From Desulfonatronum sp. (lineage in GTDB: Bacteria > Desulfobacterota > Desulfovibrionia > Desulfovibrionales > Desulfonatronaceae), in assembly GCA_007127655.1 (NCBI GenBank), contig SKYX01000313.1:1-8358 (forward strand): DNA of 8,358 nt. The letters run 5' to 3'. The position numbers and the translations under genes were made by a program. Each line of letters starts with the position of its first letter. Within the stretch, counting starts at the first letter, position 1. The notes under the pieces were generated by a model. The model ran no database searches. It was not told where the DNA came from and worked only from the letters and a program-made list of their open reading frames with translations. Positions 1 to 6,157 of this stretch are shown piece by piece.

Positions 1-1
1 G

Positions 2-730
2 GAACGGGTCAGCCTGGCCGATCGAATCCTGGCCGGCACGTACGACGGCTACATCCGCAACTTCGCCCGGTCGGCCAGGGACTATGGACGACCGCTGTTG
101 ATCCGTTTCGCCCACGAGATGAACCTTTCGCGCTATCACTGGGGGGTGCGTCCCGAGGAGTACGGCCAAAACTCGCCCGGATTCTATCAGGAAATGTTCC
201 GCCATGTGGTCCGGATATTTCGACAGGAGCAGGCCGGAAACGCACTTTTCGTCTTCTGTCCCAACGCCGAGTCCCTGCCCCATCCGGTCTGGAGCGAAGA
301 CGGAGCCTGGAACACCGCCGCTGCCTACTATCCCGGCCATGACTACGTGGATGTCCTGGGCGTGGACGGCTACAACTGGGGTACGACCCAGAACCTGGCC
401 GAGCACGGGTGGGACAGCACGTTTCGCGACTTCGTGGACATCATGCGCCCGATGTACGAGGAACTGCGAGCCCTGGCTCCGGACAAGCCCCTGGTGGTCT
501 TTGAGACGGCCAGCGCCAGCCAGGGCGGAGACAAAAGCGCCTGGATCAGACAGGCGGTACGGACCATGGAGTCCTGGACCGTGGCCGGGTTCGTCTGGTT
601 CGAGGCGGACAAGGAAGTGGACTGGCGGCTCGCCGTGGGGTTGGAGCCCGAAGTGATCGATTTCCTGCGTGCCCGCACCACCCAACGGGCTGTTGATGTT
701 CTCGGACCGCTTGCCGGAGTCGTGGAGTGA
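2..730 (+). CDS. GH26-like glycoside hydrolase, C-terminal part (5' end outside window)
   Basis: About 242 residues are visible, open from the first base in this frame, so the true start lies upstream. The fold and catalytic signature resemble glycoside hydrolase family 26 (beta-mannanase and related endo-glycanases, retaining mechanism with two glutamates). The likely acid/base Glu is in the motif RFAHEMN (codon 116-118). The likely nucleophile Glu is in VVFETAS (codon 503-505), followed by QGGDKSAWI, which matches the GH26 pattern of a Glu followed by GGDK and WI. The end of the domain reads VWFEADKEVDWR, also typical of the family. The usual GxW after HEMN is replaced by LSRYHWG, so substrate specificity may differ from classic mannanases. 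No carbohydrate-binding module follows; the protein ends soon after the barrel. The stop overlaps the next start by four bases (GTGA), suggesting translational coupling. The substrate is not predictable from this fragment, and any signal peptide would lie outside the window. Confidence 0.82.
   Translation, partial: ERVSLADRILAGTYDGYIRNFARSARDYGRPLLIRFAHEMNLSRYHWGVRPEEYGQNSPGFYQEMFRHVVRIFRQEQAGNALFVFCPNAESLPHPVWSEDGAWNTAAAYYPGHDYVDVLGVDGYNWGTTQNLAEHGWDSTFRDFVDIMRPMYEELRALAPDKPLVVFETASASQGGDKSAWIRQAVRTMESWTVAGFVWFEADKEVDWRLAVGLEPEVIDFLRARTTQRAVDVLGPLAGVVE
716..719 (+). promoter_or_regulatory. Ribosome binding site supporting the GTG start of xerD
   Basis: GGAG lies seven bases upstream of GTG 727. 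It favours the GTG that overlaps the upstream stop codon over the internal ATG at 790. It lies inside the end of the glycoside hydrolase gene. Confidence 0.5.
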
Positions 731-1713
731 TTTCCAGGAAAGCCAAATCGCTCCCCTCCCCTATCCCTTCCTCCGCCCTGCACCCCTGGATGGACCTGTT
801 TCTGGAATACATCCTGGTGGAAAAGGGGCTTGCGGAAAACAGCGTGGCCGCCTACACCACGGACCTGGAGTCCCTGCAGCGGTTTCTGACCCGCGAAAGC
901 CTGGATCTGGAGCAGTTTTCCAGCCGACACGGCCTGCTTTACCTGCTGCATCTGCGCCAGACCGGACTGCAAAACCGCTCCCTGGCCCGGCACTTGGCCA
1001 CGTTGCGCGGCCTGTTCGCGTTTCTGGTCCGGGAGCGGCTGATCGCTGAGAATCCCCTGGAAAAGCTGGAGAACCCCAAGCTGCCCCGCCACCTTCCGGA
1101 CGTGCTCAGCCGGGAGGAGGTCACGGCCCTGCTGGCCCAGCCGAACAGCAACGACAAGCTGGGGTTCCGGGACCGGACCATGCTGGAACTGCTCTACGCC
1201 GCCGGACTGCGGGTCTCGGAGCTGACCGGCCTGCGCCCCGGGGACGTGGACTTGCAGGCCGGATTGTTGCGGGTCTTCGGCAAGGGCCGCAAGGAGCGGG
1301 TGGTACCGATGCACGCCTCGGCCGGGAAATATCTGGAGATCTATATCCAGAACTGGCGTCCGGCCTTTTCGCCGAAAGCGGAGGTGCTGTTTCTGAACCG
1401 TTCCGGCAAGGGGCTGACCCGGCAGGGAGTCTGGAAGCTGATCAAGGCCTACGCCCAAAAGGCCGGGATTCGCCAACCCATCTCCCCCCACACCCTGCGC
1501 CACTCCTTTGCCACGCACCTGCTGGAAGGCGGTGCAGACCTGCGCACCGTGCAGATCCTCCTGGGCCACGCGGACATCCTGGCCACGGAAATCTACACCC
1601 ATGTCCAGACTTCGCGCCTGAAGAGCCAGCACCAAAAACATCATCCGCGCAGTCGAGCCTCGGCCTCCCAAAACCAGCCCCTCTCGCCCTCCGATACGAA
1701 CCATGCCCCCTGA
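727..1713 (+). CDS. xerD: Tyrosine recombinase XerD
   Basis: Site-specific recombinase that, with a XerC partner, resolves chromosome dimers at dif near the division septum. The 328 residues contain an N-terminal SAM-like DNA-binding domain (about 21-105; LAENSVAAYTTDL is characteristic) and a C-terminal catalytic domain. All catalytic residues are visible: R162 (GLRVSEL), K186 (FGKGRKE), H255 and R258 (HTLRHSFATHLL), H281 (LLGH) and nucleophile Y290 (EIYTHV). The stretch after the tyrosine, ending in HHPR (305-308), closely resembles the end of E. coli XerD, which supports XerD over XerC or a phage integrase. The GTG start gives a slightly longer N-terminus than E. coli XerD; ATG 790 would cut into the first helix. 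A tail of about 20 residues rich in Ser, Gln and Pro extends past the normal end and stops at a tandem heptamer array. No integron or phage context is visible, so this is probably the housekeeping copy. Confidence 0.93.
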   Translation: MISRKAKSLPSPIPSSALHPWMDLFLEYILVEKGLAENSVAAYTTDLESLQRFLTRESLDLEQFSSRHGLLYLLHLRQTGLQNRSLARHLATLRGLFAFLVRERLIAENPLEKLENPKLPRHLPDVLSREEVTALLAQPNSNDKLGFRDRTMLELLYAAGLRVSELTGLRPGDVDLQAGLLRVFGKGRKERVVPMHASAGKYLEIYIQNWRPAFSPKAEVLFLNRSGKGLTRQGVWKLIKAYAQKAGIRQPISPHTLRHSFATHLLEGGADLRTVQILLGHADILATEIYTHVQTSRLKSQHQKHHPRSRASASQNQPLSPSDTNHAP

Positions 1714-1738
1714 ACCGTGAACCTTGAACCCTGAACCC
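1711..1738 (+). repeat. Tandem heptamer repeat, four copies of TGAACC(N)
   Basis: Four contiguous heptamers, TGAACCG, TGAACCT, TGAACCC and TGAACCC, begin at the xerD stop codon and end three bases before the ATG of the next gene. Only the seventh base varies. The array supplies the TGA stop of xerD and occupies the place where a Shine-Dalgarno sequence for the next gene would be expected. It resembles the short tandem heptamers found between genes in some bacteria. Its function is unknown. Confidence 0.85.
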
Positions 1739-1741
1739 CCA

Positions 1742-4426
1742 ATGCCCACATCTCCCAAAACCCTGATCACCGCCCACAACAACGCCGATTTCGACGCCCT
1801 GGCGGCCATGGTCGCCGCGGGCAAGCTGTATCCGGACGCGGCGCTGATTTTTCCGGGCAGTCAGGAAAAGAACCTGCGCAATTTTTTCATTCAGAGCGCG
1901 ACCTATCTTTTCAATTTTCAGTCCATGAAGGAGATCGACGCCTCGGCCGTGGAGCGTTTGGTGGTGGTGGACACCCGGCAGCGCTCCCGGGTGGAGCATG
2001 TCCGATCCGTGCTGGATCAGCCCGGCCTGGCCATCCACGTCTATGACCACCACCCTGACTCGGAGGAGGATCTGCCGGCCCAGAAAAGCGTGGTCCAGCC
2101 CTGGGGATCGACCACGGCCATCCTGATCAAGGAAATCCGCGAGCGGGGGCTGTCCGTGAGCCCGGACGAGGCCACGATCATGGGGCTGGGCATTTACGAG
2201 GACACGGGAGCCTTCACCTTTTCCTCCACCACCACCCACGACTTCGACGCGGCTTCCTGGCTCCTGTCCCAGGGCATGGACCTGGACACCATCTCGGACC
2301 TGATCACCCGGGACCTGAGCGCGCAGCAGATCAATCTGCTGCACGCCATGCTCGGCTCGGCCACGGTGCACGAAATCAACGGGATAGAGGTGGTGATCAC
2401 CGAGGTCAGCGTGGACGAGTACGTTGGGGATTTCGCCGTGCTGGTGCACAAGCTGGTGGACATGGAGAACATCCGGGTACTCTTCGCCCTGGCCCGGATG
2501 AACGACCGGGTGCACCTCATCGCCCGCAGCCGGCGACCCGAGGTGGACGTGGGGCGGATTTGCGGTTTTTTCGGCGGCGGGGGGCATGTCTACGCCGCCT
2601 CCGCGACCATCAAGGACCGCACCTTGTCCGAAATCAAGGACGAGCTGTTCGCCCTGCTCTACTCGCACATCAACCCGCAGATCCTGGTCAGGGACTTCAT
2701 GTCCAAGCCCGCGGTCACCGTGCCCCAGGGCATGACCCTGATCCAGGCCACGGAAATCATGACTCGCTATGGGCTGAAGGCCATTCCCGTGGTCCAGGAG
2801 GACGGAGCCTGCGTCGGCATCCTGGAGCACCAGCTTTCGGACCGGGCTGTGGGCCACGGTCTGGGCGAGCTGACCGTGGACGAGTACATGCAGCGGGACG
2901 TGGCCGTGCTCACGCCCGAGAACGATCTCTACGCGGTGATGGAGGTCATCCTGGGCCAGAGGCAGCGCCTCGTACCGGTGATGGAGGACGGCCACGTCAG
3001 CGCGGTGATCACCCGTACGGACCTGATCACCATTTTCATCCAGGAATCCGCGCGGATTCCTGAATTCCTGTTGCCCGAACGCAAGAGCGAGCGCAACATC
3101 AAGAGCATGCTCCGCTCCCGGCTGCCGGAACCGATCCTGAATCTGTTGGAACACGCCGGGGCCCTGGGGCAGGCCATGGGCGTGAACGTCTATGCCGTAG
3201 GCGGCTTTGTCCGGGACATCCTGCTGAACCGCCCGAACCTGGACATCGACCTGGTGGTGGAAGGCGATGGGATCGGGTTTGCCCAGCTCTTCAGCCGGGA
3301 GCTGGACGGCCGGATTCGGATGCACAAAAAATTCCAGACCGCCGTGGTCATCCTCCCGGACGGTCAGAAGGTGGACGTGGCCACGGCCCGCCTGGAATAT
3401 TACCAATACCCCACGGCCCTGCCCACGGTAGAACTCTCGTCAATCAAGATGGACCTCTACCGCCGGGACTTCACCATCAACGCCCTGGCGGTACGCCTCA
3501 CGCCGGACCATTTCGGCAATCTGGTGGATTTCTTTTCGGCCCAGAAGGACATCAAGGAGCGGACCATCCGCGTCCTGCACTCCCTGAGCTTCGTGGAAGA
3601 CCCGACCCGCATCCTGCGGGCCATCCGCTTTGAACAGCGCTTTCACTTCCGGATGGACCGCCAAACCGAGCGGCTGATCAAGAATGCCATGAACCTGAAC
3701 CTGTTTCAGAAGCTCTCCGGGCGTCGGCTCTTCCAGGAACTGCGGCTGATCATGGAGGAACGCGAAGTTGTGGCCTGCTTCCGGCGCATGGACGGCTTCA
3801 CCCTGCTTCAGGTCCTCCACCCCCTGCTCAAGCTCACCGATCAGTTGGAAACAACCCTGGGCGAGGTAGAACGGGTTCTGAACTGGTACCGCCTGCTCTA
3901 CCTGGAACCAAAGGCCCAGTCCTGGAAACTCTACTTCCTTGGCCTGGGCTCGGCCCTGGACGATGCCCAGTTTCAAATCCTGATGCGTCGCCTGAGCTTT
4001 TCGGATAAAGACGAGTCATCTTTGTGGGGCATGCGCCGCACCCTGGATGAAACCATTCACCTCCTGAACCAGTGGCAAGGCCGCAACGGGGCCATGAGCG
4101 AGCTGTTCTTCACCCTCAATCCACTGCCCCTGGAATCCGTTCTGTTTCTCATGGCCCGCGGCCAGAAAGAGGCCATGCGCCGGAATATCTCCTTGTTTTT
4201 GACACAATTGCGAACCCAGAAAGTCGCGGTGACCGGCAAGGACCTCAAAGCCATGGGCCTGCCGCCCGGGCCGCACTATTCCGAAATCCTGCGGGCCGTT
4301 CAGGCGGCCATGATCGACGACGAGGCCCCGGACCGGGGCAGCCAGTTGGTTCTGGCCGGGAAACTTGTGGACGAATATAAACGGGCCGCGCCTTTACGGA
4401 AGTTTTCCGGCCAGGGAAATGCGTGA
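1742..4426 (+). CDS. DHH phosphoesterase / CBS pair / tRNA nucleotidyltransferase (A- or CCA-adding) multidomain protein
   Basis: An 894-residue protein with three modules. Residues 1-300 form a DHH/DHHA1 phosphoesterase (RecJ/NrnA-like) with H12, D16 and D18 (AHNNADFDAL), D77 (VVDTRQ), D102-H103-H104 (YDHHPDS), D154 (YEDTGAF) and the DHHA1 motif FGGGGH (278-282); the metal ligands appear intact. Residues 317-430 are two CBS motifs, which usually bind adenine nucleotides. Residues 480-894 are a class II tRNA nucleotidyltransferase/poly(A) polymerase: GGFVRD at 487-492, catalytic D501 and D503 (LDIDLVV), RRDFTINAL from 574, and EDPTRILR (619-626), the nucleotide-recognition motif. The same architecture is known from Aquifex, where the enzyme adds the terminal A of tRNA CCA and another adds CC. 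Whether this one adds A, CCA or a poly(A) tail cannot be read from sequence alone. An in-frame TGA at 1718 restricts the start to TTG 1724 or ATG 1742; ATG is preferred, though neither has a clear ribosome binding site. Confidence 0.92.
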   Translation: MPTSPKTLITAHNNADFDALAAMVAAGKLYPDAALIFPGSQEKNLRNFFIQSATYLFNFQSMKEIDASAVERLVVVDTRQRSRVEHVRSVLDQPGLAIHVYDHHPDSEEDLPAQKSVVQPWGSTTAILIKEIRERGLSVSPDEATIMGLGIYEDTGAFTFSSTTTHDFDAASWLLSQGMDLDTISDLITRDLSAQQINLLHAMLGSATVHEINGIEVVITEVSVDEYVGDFAVLVHKLVDMENIRVLFALARMNDRVHLIARSRRPEVDVGRICGFFGGGGHVYAASATIKDRTLSEIKDELFALLYSHINPQILVRDFMSKPAVTVPQGMTLIQATEIMTRYGLKAIPVVQEDGACVGILEHQLSDRAVGHGLGELTVDEYMQRDVAVLTPENDLYAVMEVILGQRQRLVPVMEDGHVSAVITRTDLITIFIQESARIPEFLLPERKSERNIKSMLRSRLPEPILNLLEHAGALGQAMGVNVYAVGGFVRDILLNRPNLDIDLVVEGDGIGFAQLFSRELDGRIRMHKKFQTAVVILPDGQKVDVATARLEYYQYPTALPTVELSSIKMDLYRRDFTINALAVRLTPDHFGNLVDFFSAQKDIKERTIRVLHSLSFVEDPTRILRAIRFEQRFHFRMDRQTERLIKNAMNLNLFQKLSGRRLFQELRLIMEEREVVACFRRMDGFTLLQVLHPLLKLTDQLETTLGEVERVLNWYRLLYLEPKAQSWKLYFLGLGSALDDAQFQILMRRLSFSDKDESSLWGMRRTLDETIHLLNQWQGRNGAMSELFFTLNPLPLESVLFLMARGQKEAMRRNISLFLTQLRTQKVAVTGKDLKAMGLPPGPHYSEILRAVQAAMIDDEAPDRGSQLVLAGKLVDEYKRAAPLRKFSGQGNA

Positions 4427-4431
4427 CGCAA

Positions 4432-4437
4432 AAGGAG
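4432..4437 (+). promoter_or_regulatory. Ribosome binding site of the HEPN-type gene
   Basis: AAGGAG sits seven bases before ATG 4445 and fixes that start. It lies in the 18-base gap after the nucleotidyltransferase stop. No terminator is seen in the gap, so co-transcription with the upstream gene is possible. Confidence 0.7.
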
Positions 4438-4444
4438 CATCGTC

Positions 4445-4873
4445 ATGAACCTGGATTTTGAAAACCTGAAAAAATGCATCCGGACCTTGGACAGTTCCCT
4501 GAAACTCCTTGAGCAGAGCGATCCGGAAGCAGAGGTTTATGACGTGTACCGGAACGCCGTGGTCAAAGGATTTGAGCTGACCTTGGAAACATCGGGCAAA
4601 CTCTTGCGCAAGGTACTTAAAGACTATGCTGCCAACCCAGGGACAGTGTCCAGGATGGTTTTCAAGGACGTTCTGCGCCTGGCCGCCCGGCACAACATTC
4701 TGACACCGGATGAGGTGGGACGCTGGTTCAGTTATCGAGAAGCACGCAATGAAACGGCCCATGATTACGGTGAAGGCCTTGCGGAAAACGTTTTAAGCTT
4801 GGCCAAGGACTTCCTGAAAGACGTCGAAACTCTCATGAATACGTTGCAACAAATTCAGGAGGAATCTCGGTGA
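4445..4873 (+). CDS. HI0074-like HEPN protein (nucleotidyltransferase substrate-binding / HepT-like toxin candidate)
   Basis: A 142-residue, probably all-helical protein of the HI0074 type (nucleotidyltransferase substrate-binding family), the usual partner of a minimal nucleotidyltransferase. Family landmarks are YDVYRNAVVKGFELTLE (about 32-48) and the C-terminal motif REARNETAHDY. This contains R101, H106 and Y108, an exact Rx4HxY signature. In characterised HEPN/MNT toxin-antitoxin pairs the Arg and His form the RNase site, and the Tyr is the residue that the partner AMPylates to silence it. By family knowledge the protein could be an RNase toxin; by older annotation it is a substrate-binding subunit. 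The stop overlaps the next gene by four bases (GTGA). GC is near 51% by hand count over 4441-4860, clearly below the roughly 62% of the upstream gene, which hints at horizontal acquisition. Toxicity is an inference; assignment to the family is firm. Confidence 0.87.
   Translation: MNLDFENLKKCIRTLDSSLKLLEQSDPEAEVYDVYRNAVVKGFELTLETSGKLLRKVLKDYAANPGTVSRMVFKDVLRLAARHNILTPDEVGRWFSYREARNETAHDYGEGLAENVLSLAKDFLKDVETLMNTLQQIQEESR
4857..4862 (+). promoter_or_regulatory. Ribosome binding site of the minimal nucleotidyltransferase
   Basis: A perfect AGGAGG lies seven bases before GTG 4870, inside the end of the HEPN-type gene. It supports the GTG start despite the overlap, and strong translation of the second (antidote-like) gene. 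Confidence 0.75.
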
Positions 4874-5175
4874 TCGAACTCAAGCCGCAATACTTGGAAG
4901 AACTGCGAACGATTCTTCAGCGACACGTCCCGGACGCCTCGGTTTGGGCCTTTGGTAGCAGGGTCGGCGCGGCACCGGAAAACATCACGGCCGAACCGGG
5001 CAGTGATCTGGATTTGGTGATTCGTTTTCCGGACCAAACCGGGCTCACTCTAGGCCGTTTGCGTGAAGCCCTGCGAGAGAGCAATATCCCCATCCTCGTC
5101 GATGTGTTGGACTGGGAGCGCATCCCGGAAGGCTTTCGCGACGAAATTCGCCGCAATCACGAGGTCATTCAGTAA
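4870..5175 (+). CDS. Minimal nucleotidyltransferase (MNT, HI0073-like; MntA-like antitoxin candidate)
   Basis: A 101-residue polymerase-beta-fold nucleotidyltransferase. The active-site motif is present: G29-S30-R31 (FGSR), D46 and D48 (GSDLDLV), and a third carboxylate D78 (ILVDVLDW). The loop between GSR and SDLDL is a few residues longer than in the usual minimal forms. Together with the overlapping upstream gene it makes a HI0073/HI0074-type pair. In studied HEPN/MNT systems this enzyme transfers AMP units from ATP to a tyrosine of the HEPN partner and neutralises it. All three metal-binding acids are kept, so it is probably active rather than a degenerate scaffold. GC is near 58% by hand count. 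The next gene begins 29 bases after the stop, so the pair may be transcribed with its neighbours. Confidence 0.88.
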   Translation: MIELKPQYLEELRTILQRHVPDASVWAFGSRVGAAPENITAEPGSDLDLVIRFPDQTGLTLGRLREALRESNIPILVDVLDWERIPEGFRDEIRRNHEVIQ

Positions 5176-5204
5176 AGCGAAAAAACTCAAGGAGACAGCC
5201 CACC

Positions 5205-6140
5205 ATGATTCGATCACTTTTCCGGTGCAGCTCGCGCCTTCGGTTTCGTGTCGTGGACATTTTCGCGGCCATGGTCGCGATTTTGACGCCGCTCATCCTG
5301 GTCGGTCCGGCTCAAGCCCGGTCTTTTCAGGACATCATGGACAGCGGGGAACTGCGGGTTTGTTTCGCGCCGATTCATCCATCCGTGGTCCAGGCCGAAC
5401 CCGAGGGATGCCGCGAGGACTGCCGCTTTTCCGGTCCGGCTTTCGAGGCGGTCCAGGCATTCACGGCCTTTCTTGGCGACTCGGTGACCATGCGCGCCCT
5501 GCGCATCGATTGGGACGAGCAGTTTTTCAACGACCAGGGACGCACCGACCGGGACGCGGTATACGTGCCGGCCTTGCTGGATTCCGGGCAATGCGACCTG
5601 TATCCCAACAACCTGACCAAAAATGACTGGCGGCTCCAGAAAATGGACATCGTGACCATGTTCACCAACCGGATGATAGTGCTGGTCAACGCCGAAAGCC
5701 GACAAACCATCCAAGATCCATCCGAACTGGGGGGAAAAATCGCGGTGGTTGAAACGGACACATCTTTCCATACCTGGCTTCAGGACCGAAACCAAACGAC
5801 CTTCGCTGACGAGCCAGTGGACATCCGCCTCCAGCCCACTGCCGACGGCCTGAGCAATTTAGCCCATGGAAGAGCAGACTTCACGGTGATCGACGCGGAC
5901 GCGGCGTTCTGGATCATTCGCCATCAGTTTCCCGACCTGATCATGGCCTTCCCCGTAGGGGCCATGGAAGAGGTGGGTTGGGGGATTCGCAAGGAGAGTC
6001 CGGAATTCCGCCAAACCCTGCAGGACTTTTTCGACCAGCAACGCACCGGACGCGATTCAGCCCTGAACGCGACATGGAACCGCCATTTCGGCATGAGTCT
6101 GAACCAATTCATCAGCCTGCTCGGCTCGATGCAGGAATAA
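5205..6140 (+). CDS. Family 3 periplasmic solute-binding protein, first copy
   Basis: A 311-residue exported protein. An N-terminal signal peptide has a basic start, a hydrophobic core (about 19-34) and a probable cleavage site AQA|RS after residue 38. The mature part follows the family 3 bacterial extracellular solute-binding plan: it starts SGELRVC, includes LTKNDWRLQKMD (137-148), where the Arg matches the ligand carboxylate-binding position of amino-acid binders, and has GRADFTVIDADAAFW near the end of the second lobe. The usual early ligand-loop is replaced by a segment holding C53, C69 and C73 (GCREDC); a fourth Cys, C130, lies in SGQCDLYP. These are the only cysteines of the mature protein, which suggests two disulfides. 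AAGGAG at 5189-5194 precedes ATG 5205 by ten bases. No permease or ATPase gene is next to it, and a paralogue follows, so a role as receptor for the downstream sensor is plausible. Ligand unknown. Confidence 0.85.
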   Translation: MIRSLFRCSSRLRFRVVDIFAAMVAILTPLILVGPAQARSFQDIMDSGELRVCFAPIHPSVVQAEPEGCREDCRFSGPAFEAVQAFTAFLGDSVTMRALRIDWDEQFFNDQGRTDRDAVYVPALLDSGQCDLYPNNLTKNDWRLQKMDIVTMFTNRMIVLVNAESRQTIQDPSELGGKIAVVETDTSFHTWLQDRNQTTFADEPVDIRLQPTADGLSNLAHGRADFTVIDADAAFWIIRHQFPDLIMAFPVGAMEEVGWGIRKESPEFRQTLQDFFDQQRTGRDSALNATWNRHFGMSLNQFISLLGSMQE

Positions 6141-6144
6141 CCTC

Positions 6145-6150
6145 AGGAGA
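6145..6150 (+). promoter_or_regulatory. Ribosome binding site deciding the start of the second binding protein
   Basis: AGGAGA lies seven bases before ATG 6158. The frame stays open much further upstream (to 5978) through the preceding gene, but this site and the signal peptide right after 6158 show the real start. Confidence 0.7.
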
Positions 6151-6157
6151 GACCTCC

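Noticed and set aside
727..1713. Integrase of a mobile element or integron
   Set aside because: The protein matches XerD throughout, including the C-terminal HHPR end. No attachment site, cassette array, excisionase or tRNA gene is nearby.
370..1824. Open frame of 484 codons on the minus strand
   Set aside because: It covers the glycoside hydrolase and xerD in antisense, crosses gene borders and shows no motif. It is an effect of high GC.
1442..3406. Very long open frame of 654 codons on the minus strand
   Set aside because: It lies fully antisense to xerD and the DHH/CBS/nucleotidyltransferase gene, whose conserved motifs are clear. It has no recognisable domain and is rich in His, Gln, Gly and Val, as expected for the mirror frame of GC-rich codons.
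4427..5204. Terminator or separate promoter around the HEPN/MNT pair
   Set aside because: The gaps of 18 and 29 bases show no stem-loop with a T-run and no convincing -35/-10 pair. A promoter within the upstream coding sequence cannot be excluded but is not supported.
5978..6157. Possible N-terminal extension of the second binding protein
   Set aside because: The frame is open, but it overlaps the coding end of the first copy, and ATG 6158 has a good ribosome binding site followed at once by a signal peptide.
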